From: Saprospiraceae bacterium | GTDB taxonomy: Bacteria > Bacteroidota > Bacteroidia > Chitinophagales > Saprospiraceae | Length of the DNA stretch: 41,116 nucleotides | Assembly (NCBI GenBank): GCA_016717105.1 | Contig: JADKGF010000033.1 | Span: 1 to 41,116 of the forward strand | Direction of reading: 5' to 3' | In this document: positions 9,266-18,210 of the stretch, piece after piece | How the letters are laid out: every line of letters starts with the position of its first letter | How positions within the stretch are numbered: position 1 is the first letter of the stretch | The notes under the pieces: generated by a model | The model's input: the letters and a program-made list of their open reading frames with translations, nothing else | The model's database searches: none | Told to the model about the DNA's origin: nothing | Position numbers and translations under genes: made by a program

Positions 9266-10714
9266 TTACTTTTTCTGAAATATTAATTTGAGTTCATTTT
9301 TTTCAAGTACCCAAATGAAAGCTGTGTAGCAAATAAGGAGCAAAATACCCACAATATACTGCTCTCTAAAATAAAAATAACTCAATGCACAAAATGTAGT
9401 CGAAACGCCGATTACAAGTAATATTTTTGGGATTTCATAAGGTACAGGATAATATTTCTGACCCAGATACCAAGACAAAAATGCCATCATAAAGTAGGTA
9501 AGTAAGGTTGAAAGTGCAGCACCCATGATACCCATGATCGGTATGAAGATGTATAAGGTCACAATAGTTAGAATCGCACCCAAAATACTGATTAGCATTC
9601 CAAACCTAGTTCTGTCAGTGAGCTTGTACCAAATAGCCAAATTGTTATAAATCCCTGAAAATAAATTTGCTAAGAGAATAACAGGCACAATCATTAATCC
9701 GGATAAATACACATCTTGCCTTAAAAAAATACCGGCAAATACATCAATAAAAACGACTACACCCAACATAAAAATACTTCCAAAAATAACAAACCAAGTC
9801 ATGATGCGGCTATATTTTTCTTTGGCATCTGATGTCCCCGCATGATTGAAAAAAAATGGTTCTGCACCCATTCTAAATGCTGTAATATACAAGGTCATAA
9901 ATACGCCAAGTTTGTAACAAGCCGCATAAATTCCATTGGCATTTTCGTCTATTCCCGATAAGATCAGTTTGTCCGCGTTTTCATTGACAACATAAGCTAC
10001 GCCACCAATCATAATTGGAATTCCATAATTAAGCAAGCGTTTTACTAAATGCTTATCCCATATCCATTTTATCTGAAAAATTTCAGGAGCCAACAATAGC
10101 AAAGTAATAAAACTAGCTGCCACATTAGAAATAAAAATGTGCAATACATCTGGTACAAAATCCGATTTTACGCCCAGAAGTGCAGGGATTCCGCTACCTG
10201 ATTTTAATAAATATGGAATTAATAATAGGAAAAATACCATAAAAACGACTAAAGATAGGACATTTACCAATTTAATAACCATAAAACGAACTGGCCTTCC
10301 AGTCACCCTGAGAAAGGCAAAAGGTATTACAGCCAAGGTATCAAAAAATGTAGTCCAAATAAGTAGTTTTTCAAATATATTGGCTTGAAAACCAAAAACA
10401 TGTGTGAGTTTATCAGAAAAACCGAATCCCAACACAAGAAATATCCCACTGCTCAATAATAGCAGTAAAAAAGATGTAGAAATAACTGCATTTTTGTCTT
10501 TTTCTGATGTATAAAATCTAAAAAAAGCAGTTTCAAGGCCTAGTGTCAAAATGACGTTTATGAATGCTGCAAATACATACCAGATGGTTTGAGTGGAAAA
10601 AGCTGTGGCACTAAATACACTGGTTATAAGCGCTACCAAACCAAAATTTATCAATCTCGGAAGTACTGAAGCTAATCCGTAAACAGCTGTATCTTTAAAG
10701 AAATTTTTGAGCAT
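9266..10714 (-). CDS. Polysaccharide/oligosaccharide flippase (Wzx/MATE-like, MVF superfamily)
   Basis: A 482-residue polytopic membrane protein with about 12-14 hydrophobic segments spread over its length. It starts LKNFFKDTAVYGLASVLPRL, the usual opening of lipopolysaccharide-biosynthesis flippases, and contains the conserved NYGIPIMIGGVAYVVNENADKLIL region. Members move undecaprenyl-linked sugar units across the inner membrane. There are no glycosyltransferase genes beside it, so the substrate cannot be inferred. The ATG at 10714 precedes an obvious amphipathic then hydrophobic N-terminus. It converges with the subtilase gene, with only 7 bp between the stop codons. Confidence 0.9.
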   Translation of the reverse strand: MLKNFFKDTAVYGLASVLPRLINFGLVALITSVFSATAFSTQTIWYVFAAFINVILTLGLETAFFRFYTSEKDKNAVISTSFLLLLLSSGIFLVLGFGFSDKLTHVFGFQANIFEKLLIWTTFFDTLAVIPFAFLRVTGRPVRFMVIKLVNVLSLVVFMVFFLLLIPYLLKSGSGIPALLGVKSDFVPDVLHIFISNVAASFITLLLLAPEIFQIKWIWDKHLVKRLLNYGIPIMIGGVAYVVNENADKLILSGIDENANGIYAACYKLGVFMTLYITAFRMGAEPFFFNHAGTSDAKEKYSRIMTWFVIFGSIFMLGVVVFIDVFAGIFLRQDVYLSGLMIVPVILLANLFSGIYNNLAIWYKLTDRTRFGMLISILGAILTIVTLYIFIPIMGIMGAALSTLLTYFMMAFLSWYLGQKYYPVPYEIPKILLVIGVSTTFCALSYFYFREQYIVGILLLICYTAFIWVLEKNELKLIFQKK

Positions 10715-10916
10715 GTGTAAAAAATATATTCGAAAACAGATAACGTGACCTTTGAAAAGTGCGAAAATCTATATTTAAAAACAATTTTTTTCTTTTCTGT
10801 GAGTTAAATTACAAAATATCCTGATTATTAACAAAATAAGTCAATAATTATTGTAAATTATAAATAAAATAACCTATTTTTACCCAAATTTTCTTAATTA
10901 AAAATATAAAATACGT

Positions 10917-11906
10917 ATGAGTTTTTTAGGATCACTGAAAAGATTGTTTTTTACTACTGAATCAGTGGCAAAATCTGCTGTGGACAAAGCAGTAGATTAC
11001 ACCAAAGAAAAAGCCGGCGATCTGGCAGATGCAGCCAAAGAAACCGTTGGAGATATATCTGAAAAAACATCAGGACTAAGAGAGTCCGTTATAGAAAAGG
11101 CAAATGCCGCAATAGACAAGGTAGAAGATGTAGCCGAAACTGCTTGGGACAAAACAAAAGATGTAGCAGCTGATATCACCAAAGCAGCAGAAACTGCAGC
11201 TGATAAAGCTGCCGATGTTGCACACTCCGCTTGGGACAAAACTAAAGATGCCACATCAGATGCTGGAGAATTTGTACAATCTACATATGCCAAAACTTCA
11301 GAAGCTGCGGCATCTGGTATGGAAAATGCAGGTTCAGCACTAGGCAACCTATTAGATAAAACAAAAGATGCCGCTGGTAATGTTATCGATAAATTATCCG
11401 AAAATGAACTGGTACAAAAAGCTGGCGACATGGCAGAAAATGTAGGTGCAAAAGTTATGGCTACCGGAGCAACGATAGCAGATAAGGCAGCTGATATTTC
11501 AGAAAATGTCGGTGCAAAAGTTCTTGAAACCACTGGAAATACCATGGACAAGCTGGGAGATGCAAAGGATTTTATAGCAGATAAAGCTCGTGATGTTGCA
11601 GCACAAGTGGGACAAAAGTTTGACGAGACAGTAGAAAAAGCAGAGAGTTTTTTAGCTGAAGAAAATGCTAAGCCTAAAAAAGAATTTTCTGACGAGACAC
11701 TTACAACTGGAGACGATCTTTTAGCTGGTAAGGACGACTTTTTTGCTAAAGCCGACCAGTATGCAAAAGGTGATTACGATGCATTCAGTGAAGGTAAGAT
11801 TACCATCACACAAGCTGAACCAAAGGCACCGGCAAAAACAGCAGGTCAGGATGACCTAGACGGTGATGGAAATGAGCAGATAGATGATGCCATCATTGTA
11901 CAATAA
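10917..11906 (+). CDS. LEA-like / YtxH-like amphipathic helical repeat protein
   Basis: A 329-residue protein without signal peptide or membrane segment. From about residue 20 to 250 it is a continuous run rich in Ala, Lys, Asp, Glu and Thr. Recurring pieces include AWDKTKD (twice), DKAAD (several), AENVGAKV/SENVGAKV and DKxxDxAxx. The approximately 11-residue spacing of Ala and charged residues is typical of group-3 LEA, apolipoprotein and YtxH-like helices. These proteins are usually disordered in solution and fold on membranes or during desiccation. The C-terminus is acidic (DDLDGDGNEQIDDA). It is followed after 29 bp by an ECF sigma gene, suggesting a stress-linked operon. The function is inferred only from composition. 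Confidence 0.75.
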   Translation: MSFLGSLKRLFFTTESVAKSAVDKAVDYTKEKAGDLADAAKETVGDISEKTSGLRESVIEKANAAIDKVEDVAETAWDKTKDVAADITKAAETAADKAADVAHSAWDKTKDATSDAGEFVQSTYAKTSEAAASGMENAGSALGNLLDKTKDAAGNVIDKLSENELVQKAGDMAENVGAKVMATGATIADKAADISENVGAKVLETTGNTMDKLGDAKDFIADKARDVAAQVGQKFDETVEKAESFLAEENAKPKKEFSDETLTTGDDLLAGKDDFFAKADQYAKGDYDAFSEGKITITQAEPKAPAKTAGQDDLDGDGNEQIDDAIIVQ

Positions 11907-11935
11907 CTTATAACAAAACAAAAGTATAAAATAAA

Positions 11936-12496
11936 GTGTCACCATTAATCATTAATGGACGTACGGAGAAGGAACTCTTAAAAGCTTGTCTGCAAGGAGA
12001 CAGACTGGCACAAAGAGATATTTTCCATATGTATGCCGGCAAAATGATGGCAATATGCATCAGATATGCCCGTCATAGACACGAAGCAGAAGACATTCTT
12101 CAGGATTCTTTTGTGAAAGTATTTACACATTTGTGTGAGTTTGAAAATAATGGTTCATTTGAAGGTTGGGTAAGAAGAATTATCATCAATACTGCTATAA
12201 AAATCAATCAAAAGAAATCATTTAGCCATGAAAGCATAGGTCTGGAGCATATTAAAGAAGATAGCACCGGACCTGAAGTATTTTCTATTCTTTCTGAAGA
12301 AGAACTGACAAAACTTATCTCAGAATTGCCTGATGGTTATCGTATGGTTTTCAATTTGTTTGCCATAGAAGGATTTTCTCATAAAGAAATAAGTGAAATG
12401 TTGAATATTGAGGAGTCAACTTCCCGATCGCAATTGATGAAAGCACGACGTATTCTTCAAGAAAAAGTAAACGAATTATATATCATTGCCGTATGA
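11936..12496 (+). CDS. ECF-type RNA polymerase sigma factor
   Basis: A 186-residue sigma-70-family factor. Region 2 is visible as YARHRHEAEDILQDSFVKVF (about residues 44-63) and GWVRRIIINTAI, and region 4 as LPDGYRMVFNLFAIEGFSHKEISEMLNIEESTSRSQLMKARRILQEKV. The start is GTG at 11936; no ATG lies before region 2.1 in this frame. The stop overlaps the next start by 4 bp (ATGA), indicating translational coupling to the anti-sigma-like barrel protein downstream. It probably directs transcription of an envelope-related regulon and may be controlled by that partner. Which genes it reads is not visible here. Confidence 0.93.
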   Translation: MSPLIINGRTEKELLKACLQGDRLAQRDIFHMYAGKMMAICIRYARHRHEAEDILQDSFVKVFTHLCEFENNGSFEGWVRRIIINTAIKINQKKSFSHESIGLEHIKEDSTGPEVFSILSEEELTKLISELPDGYRMVFNLFAIEGFSHKEISEMLNIEESTSRSQLMKARRILQEKVNELYIIAV

Positions 12497-13869
12497 CCCA
12501 GATAGACAAAATGTTTAAAAATAAACTGGAGCATTATACGGTAGATATACCTGAAGGTGCTTGGGACAATATTGCCGCTAGGCTTCCTGAAAATCCCAAA
12601 TCCCGACGACCATGGTGGATGATAGCGTCCATAGCAACTGTGATTTTGGTTTCGGCATTTTCTGCATGGATTATGTCTGATCTAAAACCAACACCAAGTG
12701 CAGCAATTGTTGCCACCGGCGATTTAGATTGTTTGCAATCCTTGGATTATCATGATGTCACAGGTGATTACTTAAATAATAAAAATGAAGTTGCCCACGA
12801 TATTGATCAAATGTCGGCACAGCAAAGTGATATAGTTGATAAAAACATCTATCTTTCTGAAGTAATAAAGAAAAACGTAGATGTACAAAAGTATAACACT
12901 TCTTCTTATCAATCTTCAGATCAAATTTCTACATCTGCACTTTATGTGCAAGCATTTTCCGCGTTATCAGGTGATAAGCAAGTTCAAATGACTCAATTGG
13001 CCGCACTTATGCCAATACAAAGTCACATCAATTATGCACAAGATGTAAAATATCCAGAACTCATTACGACATCCAAATCCAATTTGTCTAAAATGAAAAA
13101 AGGAAAAGATAAAGATGGTAAGGCGTGTCCATTTGTTTTTGATGTGCAAGACAAAAGTGTCGATGTGTATTTCTCCAATGATATCAATGTAAAACATCTT
13201 ACTGCCAATGCTGAATTCGCACAATACAAAAGCGAACGTATCAATACCGAAACCCCAATTTACTCCTATTCTGCCGGCATTAGGTTCGGTTATAATCTAA
13301 GCCATAGATGGAATCTACATACAGGCTTTAATTATAGTCAAATAAACGAAAAATTCCAGTATATAGATCCTGAATCAAATCAGACAAGGATCATTACCAT
13401 TAAAGACTATGTGTATGAAAATGGTAAAATAGTGGATAGTATTGTAACAGAGGAAACGGTGTTGGTTCCAGGTACTTCCAAGATGACTGTATATAATAAG
13501 TATAGGACATTTGACATTCCTATCTTAGCCAGATATACTATATATGCCAATAAATACCTAAGTCTCTCAGGATTAACAGGGATATATATTAATCTAGCGC
13601 TAAAAGAAAGAGGCATGATATTGAATCCTGATTCTAAACCAATAGATATTACAGCGGCGGATGATCAGGACCAGACTATCTTCAAGACACAATTGGGGAT
13701 TTCAGGATATGCTTCTTTGAGTATGGCGTATCACCTAACACCCAATATAGATTTTCTCTTAGAGCCGAATGTCAGAATACAGACAGAAGCAATGAATACA
13801 AATATCCACCCAATTGATCAAAACTTTACAACCTTTGGTCTATCTACAGGTTTGCGATATCGCTTCTGA
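12493..13869 (+). CDS. Anti-sigma-like N-terminus fused to an outer-membrane beta-barrel
   Basis: A 458-residue protein translationally coupled to the ECF sigma gene. Residues 1-40 are cytoplasmic-looking (MFKNKLEHYTVDIPEGAWDNIAARL) and resemble the short start of Bacteroidota membrane proteins paired with ECF factors. Residues 41-61 are a single transmembrane helix (WWMIASIATVILVSAFSAWIM). A long polar linker follows. From about residue 250 the protein is a porin-like barrel with alternating strands (IRFGYNLSHRWNLHTGFNY, ILARYTIYANKYLSLSG, FGLSTGLRYRF) and a terminal Phe, as in PF13568-type outer-membrane proteins. One chain thus appears to span both membranes. A role as regulator of the adjacent sigma factor is inferred from coupling and position. 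Confidence 0.8.
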   Translation: MTQIDKMFKNKLEHYTVDIPEGAWDNIAARLPENPKSRRPWWMIASIATVILVSAFSAWIMSDLKPTPSAAIVATGDLDCLQSLDYHDVTGDYLNNKNEVAHDIDQMSAQQSDIVDKNIYLSEVIKKNVDVQKYNTSSYQSSDQISTSALYVQAFSALSGDKQVQMTQLAALMPIQSHINYAQDVKYPELITTSKSNLSKMKKGKDKDGKACPFVFDVQDKSVDVYFSNDINVKHLTANAEFAQYKSERINTETPIYSYSAGIRFGYNLSHRWNLHTGFNYSQINEKFQYIDPESNQTRIITIKDYVYENGKIVDSIVTEETVLVPGTSKMTVYNKYRTFDIPILARYTIYANKYLSLSGLTGIYINLALKERGMILNPDSKPIDITAADDQDQTIFKTQLGISGYASLSMAYHLTPNIDFLLEPNVRIQTEAMNTNIHPIDQNFTTFGLSTGLRYRF

Positions 13870-14026
13870 CTTTCCGAAAAGTATAAAATAAATTTTCATA
13901 TTTAACGAAATTCTAATCATTGATTATCAATATATTAGAACAGTGTTAATTTTATTTTAACTTTTAATTAAATATTCAGGCAGCGTTTTTAAGTTTTAAG
14001 TAATCTTCATATCAGCTAACCTAATA

Positions 14027-14980
14027 ATGCAACATTTTGAAATTTTATTTCTATATATTTATATTAATACTATTTACTTCTTGCTATAAAAACGAAACTG
14101 TTTTTATACCAGATCAATCCTATGCAATAAATAGTGAAATTTTTCTTTCCAAGTTCATTGTTGAGCCTGCTCCTACATTCTAAATTTGGAAAAGGAGACA
14201 ACCTTTCTATACACAAAAGACAATATTGTACTAGAAATACCTAGCCAAAGCCTAAAAGATAGTTTAGGAAACATTGTCACAAATGAAGTAAAAATAGAAT
14301 TCAAAGAATATACTTCCAGTAAGACAGATTTGCTAAGAAGTCCTTCAACTATTTTCGAAAATCACATCATAAGTCCAAAAAAGTTGATTTATCTCAAGTT
14401 TAGCCATAATGGTGCTAACTTATATATCAACGAAAAGATCTCGATATATTTTCATAAAACAAATGAAGAAAAGAGAAATTTGGAAGTGTTAACAGGTGTC
14501 GGTAATGATGCACAAATTGTTTGGCAAAAACCAAGTAATCCTAAAATAAATGCACAAGTAAATGACTGGACTATCAGTGATAATGAATCTCAACAGCAAA
14601 TTAGTGGGATTAAACTCGAAATCTTGGGCAACGGGCTTTGGTATAGTGTTTTAGAAAGTGAATCTAATTCTTTTGAAGAATCAAATGATTTTTTTGTAAA
14701 AACGGACCCAGACATCAATACTAAAAATTCACTTGCATATTTTATAGCGGATGTTAGCCAATCTGTAATCCGAATGACTTGGCACGAAAATGATGGGTTT
14801 ATTCTAAAATTAAAGTCTAATTTAGATGAAGTTTCAGGTAAAATTATAATTATAAGTCAGTTTGGTGACGAAATTTATAAGTTTGGCACAACAAATGCAG
14901 TAAGTAAAAATAAAAATATCCAGATCAAATCAGATTGGATAGCTTATAAAGATTTAAAAGCGGCCTTATCGGCCCTCTAA
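14027..14980 (+). CDS. Lipoprotein of unknown function (frameshifted)
   Basis: The C-terminal 264 residues read in one frame from 14186. They resemble Bacteroidota surface proteins with a module of the type 'ipsqSLkDslGNiVTneVkIEFkEY'. No good start codon precedes them, only TTG. Just upstream in another frame (14034-14180) a typical lipoprotein signal is encoded: NILKFYFYIFILILFTSC, a charged-hydrophobic segment ending in a lipobox Cys, then KNETVFIPDQS. The two halves are probably one gene broken by an indel near 14165-14185. A second indel after ATG 14027 would give a start M-N-I-L-K. The gene is followed by a strong terminator. It is annotated as one disrupted gene; the function is unknown. 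Confidence 0.55.
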
Positions 14981-15024
14981 GATAAAGTACAGCCATGCTG
15001 TATTTTTATTCGTAAATGGGAACC

Positions 15025-15063
15025 GCCTGTCTGGAGTAAAAGAATTTCAGGCAGGCTTTTTTT
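15025..15063 (+). terminator. Rho-independent terminator after the lipoprotein gene
   Basis: The stem arms are gcctgtctg (15025-15033) and caggcaggc (15048-15056), pairing with one G-U, followed directly by seven T. It lies 45 bp past the stop at 14980 and in the correct orientation for the plus-strand gene only. Confidence 0.85.
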
Positions 15064-15066
15064 CTA

Positions 15067-16281
15067 TCATTCCTGACGTACAAATGCACTAACTTTAGCA
15101 GCTCTTAATGATGGTAATAAAGATGCAAGATAACCAATCGTCATCACAGTGATGGAAACTATTACAAAATCTATCCAACGTATTTCAATAGGATAAGCAT
15201 CAATCATAAAGCCGTCAGGAATAGAAATTATTCCATACTGCTTTTGCAAAAAATACAAAACTAAACCCAAAGCAAATCCTACGACGATACCAATAGATGA
15301 AATCAAAAAACCTAAGGTCATAAATATGGTACGAATACCCGATTTTGTTTGGCCCATGGATTTCAAAATGGCGATATCCTTTTTTTTCTCTAACACGATC
15401 ATCCACAAGGAGCCTACAAGGTTAAATGCAATGATCAGTAGAGACAAACATGCAATTAGATAACTTATCCATTTTTCGATATTCATAATCTTCAGAAATC
15501 CTTCATCCTGCTGATATCTGTTGCTAACTTTAAATTTTGGCCCCAAAATCTTTTGCAGCTCTTTCAAGATGTGTTTTTCGGAAGCTTGGGGACTAAGTTT
15601 TATCTCTATAGAAGAAAAATGTTTTTCTAAATCTAATAACTGATTGACAGCATTGTAATTTACCAAAACATACTGCTGATCTACCTCGCTACCCACAGAA
15701 AAAGTGCCCGATGGGTAAAACGAATATGCATTAAATTCTTTACTTAATGGCCCTTTTGCGCCTCTCAGTGGCATATATACATTGACAGATGAAAATGCGT
15801 CTGATGGGCTAACTGACAATTTTGTACTCATCCCAGAACCCAAGATACCATATTCCGTTTTTTGATCGAATTTGGCTTCACCTGCTATCAGCGATGTATC
15901 AAGTCCTGTTACTTTAAGGAAATCTTTATTAACACCTTTAATAATACCTACTTCTTGTGATCCGTTATATTCAAAAAATGATGTTTCCTCTAACGTAAAT
16001 GCTACTTGATCTACGCCTTGGATTTTTTTGATTGAACCTATGTTCACACTATCTTCAGAGATATACTTTCCTGTGACGAGAGTTACTTTTACATCTGGAT
16101 TAAAATTACTCAACATACCTGTAAGCAGGCTCTCAAAACCATTGAACACAGAAAGGATTAAGATCAAGGATGCTGTGCCGATGGCCATCCCAATAATGGA
16201 TATCCAGGTAATAATATTGATGGCATTGGTAGATTTCTTACCGAATAAATACCTGAATGCTATCGACAAATTGAGTTTCAT
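15067..16281 (-). CDS. FtsX-like ABC permease of the LolC/LolE type
   Basis: A 404-residue membrane protein with the LolC/E layout. The N-terminal helix (MKLNLSIAFRYLFGKKSTNAINIITWISIIGMAIGTASLILILSVFNG, in pieces) is followed by a ~230-residue periplasmic MacB-like domain. Three C-terminal helices carry the FtsX signature (IIAFNLVGSLWMIVLEKKKDIAILKSMG). In the Lol system such permeases, with the ATPase LolD, extract lipoproteins from the inner membrane. No lolD gene is adjacent, and the Nfu-type gene upstream is unrelated. The start ATG 16281 fits the family N-terminus exactly. Confidence 0.9.
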   Translation of the reverse strand: MKLNLSIAFRYLFGKKSTNAINIITWISIIGMAIGTASLILILSVFNGFESLLTGMLSNFNPDVKVTLVTGKYISEDSVNIGSIKKIQGVDQVAFTLEETSFFEYNGSQEVGIIKGVNKDFLKVTGLDTSLIAGEAKFDQKTEYGILGSGMSTKLSVSPSDAFSSVNVYMPLRGAKGPLSKEFNAYSFYPSGTFSVGSEVDQQYVLVNYNAVNQLLDLEKHFSSIEIKLSPQASEKHILKELQKILGPKFKVSNRYQQDEGFLKIMNIEKWISYLIACLSLLIIAFNLVGSLWMIVLEKKKDIAILKSMGQTKSGIRTIFMTLGFLISSIGIVVGFALGLVLYFLQKQYGIISIPDGFMIDAYPIEIRWIDFVIVSITVMTIGYLASLLPSLRAAKVSAFVRQE

Positions 16282-16374
16282 CCTGCAAAGGTAAAAATTC
16301 CTGACAATGTATGCACGCTACTTAGCATAAGACCATAATAGCGTATATCTACCTTCAAACTAAAGTAACTTTAC

Positions 16375-16980
16375 TTAACCCATTTCAGAAACAACTTCCT
16401 GTACTTCAGGAATCATTCTCTTGAGCATACCTTCTATACCAGATTTCAATGTAACAGTGGACGATGGACATCCACTACAAGAGCCTTGCATGATTACTGT
16501 TACGACACCATTATGATACGATTTGAATTCAATATTTCCACCATCACTTTCTACTGCTGGTTTGACATAAGTATCTATCAGATCCTTGATTTTTCTAACT
16601 AATTCACCATCATCACCTGAATATATTTGTTCATTTGCTTCTGCTTCTTTAGCAGCCATTGCACTTTCGAATCCTTCATTGATGATTGGATTTTCTTCAG
16701 TGACATATGCCTTGATAAATTCTTTTACATTTAGCATTACGTCTTCCCAACCATAATTAAACTCCTTGGTAATGGTGACAAAATTATTGCAGATATAAAC
16801 GCCTTTGACGTATGGAAACGCAAATAAAGCTGATGCTAAAGGTGACCATTCACTCGCGAAATTAGGATCACGAAAGTCAGCGGTACCTCTGTACAACATT
16901 TTATTGGTTACAAACTTGAGTGTTTCAGGATTGGGTGTTTGCTCGGTATAAAGCATTACCGGGCTTTTTACAGCTTCCAT
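16375..16980 (-). CDS. Nfu/NifU-like iron-sulfur cluster carrier protein
   Basis: A 201-residue protein. The N-terminal part (YTEQTPNPETLKFVTNKML) is the Nfu/NifU N-terminal scaffold domain. The C-terminal ~80 residues are the NifU-like domain (LIDTYVKPAVESDGGNIEF) with the cluster-binding CxxC at Cys168/Cys171 (GSCSGCPSSTVTLKSGIE). Such proteins accept [4Fe-4S] clusters from SUF/ISC machinery and pass them to target enzymes. No other Fe-S assembly gene is near. The ATG at 16980 is the first in frame before the conserved N-terminus. Confidence 0.95.
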   Translation of the reverse strand: MEAVKSPVMLYTEQTPNPETLKFVTNKMLYRGTADFRDPNFASEWSPLASALFAFPYVKGVYICNNFVTITKEFNYGWEDVMLNVKEFIKAYVTEENPIINEGFESAMAAKEAEANEQIYSGDDGELVRKIKDLIDTYVKPAVESDGGNIEFKSYHNGVVTVIMQGSCSGCPSSTVTLKSGIEGMLKRMIPEVQEVVSEMG

Positions 16981-17121
16981 GTGTATTATTTATATTTCAA
17001 GTATTAACAAATCTGTGATACTATGGTTTTAATGATTAATGGTATTTTTTCTCATATCACACAAATGATGTCTAAAATAAACGTAAATTTGCCAACTTAA
17101 ATACCTTATCGAGATCCTAAG

Positions 17122-18024
17122 ATGAATTGGAATGAATTCAATAAAATAAGCAGCGAAGAGTGGAAGGCAAAAGCCGAGGCAGACCTAAAGAATAAAAATT
17201 CGACAGGCGATTATTATTATAATGTTGAAGGCGATTATTCTGTTGATTCATTCATTACTAATACGATTGATGTCAATAATTTACGATTTAATCATATTCC
17301 CTCATCATGTGTAAGAATCCGAGATTTTGATTCTAAAATTGCCAATGCGCTTGCTCTAAAATATTTGTCTTACGGATCATCAGCCTTAATGTTCAGTGTG
17401 GATAGTCTCACTGATTTTGACATTCTGTTAGATGGTATTCATTTGGACATGATCGAATTGATACTGGAAATTCATGGAGATGTAGATCAAACAAAAAACC
17501 GATGGCAGGCCTATTTAACTCAATGCAAATACCCAAATGCGATTGCTTTATTTACAAATCCCAATGAAATCATAAGGTGTAAAGATAATTTCAAGTCCAG
17601 AATTGGTTCATTTCGTAATGTTGTAAATAATATTGATAATTCGAAAAAGTTAATTGTTACCATTGAACTTAAAAAAGACTTTTTGGCACAGATTGCTGAA
17701 TTAAGGGCCTTTAGAATCATCTGGGCAAATCATGGGAATGCTGAAGAAAACCTGATTATTATCGGTGCAGTCAACGGTGATACTTTGATCAGTGAGGAAG
17801 TACATCCTTTAATTGTAGCTAATTACCAAATGTTGTCCGCATATTTGGGTATGAGCAATTTTATATGTGGGTACGACACAACGCAAACCGAAGAACTCGT
17901 CAGGCTTTCATTAAATATCCAACATATTTTTAGTGAAGAAAGTCGTCTGACTAGTGTCGCTGATCCTGTTGCAGGTTCGTATATCGTGGAAGCGCTTACC
18001 GCTCAGATGGTAAATAATGCTTAA
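17122..18024 (+). CDS. mutA: Methylmalonyl-CoA mutase small subunit, short form
   Basis: A 300-residue protein that starts like the Bacteroidota small subunit (MNWNEFNKISSEEWKAKAEADLK) and keeps the barrel segments (ELRAFRIIWANHG, ADPVAGSYIVEALTAQM). It stops right after the DPVAGSY segment. Small subunits normally continue for at least another ~100 residues, so the C-terminus looks truncated. No continuation was found in the other two frames within 150 bp downstream, so a simple indel does not explain it. The subunit is non-catalytic and pairs with MutB, whose gene is 13 kb upstream rather than adjacent. Confidence 0.8.
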   Translation: MNWNEFNKISSEEWKAKAEADLKNKNSTGDYYYNVEGDYSVDSFITNTIDVNNLRFNHIPSSCVRIRDFDSKIANALALKYLSYGSSALMFSVDSLTDFDILLDGIHLDMIELILEIHGDVDQTKNRWQAYLTQCKYPNAIALFTNPNEIIRCKDNFKSRIGSFRNVVNNIDNSKKLIVTIELKKDFLAQIAELRAFRIIWANHGNAEENLIIIGAVNGDTLISEEVHPLIVANYQMLSAYLGMSNFICGYDTTQTEELVRLSLNIQHIFSEESRLTSVADPVAGSYIVEALTAQMVNNA

Positions 18025-18210
18025 TAAATCATATCTGTTACCAAACAAATATCTGTCAAATGATGGGATTGGTCTATTTTGTCGTTATTATTATGTTAAA
18101 AAGATAGGGATTTAAATATTTTTTATAGAAATTTGAGTTTAAATATAGATTTTTGAGACATTTATCTTAGATAATTATCGAAAATCAAGATAATTACAGT
18201 GATTTATTCA

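Noticed and set aside
10997..11551. 184-residue reading frame on the minus strand
   Set aside because: It is the antisense shadow of the Ala/Lys/Asp-rich repeats of the LEA-like gene; its Ser/Ala-rich composition follows from that strand's codons.
18025..18198. Frameshifted continuation of the mutA C-terminus
   Set aside because: The frames downstream of 18024 contain early stops and no recognisable mutase sequence.
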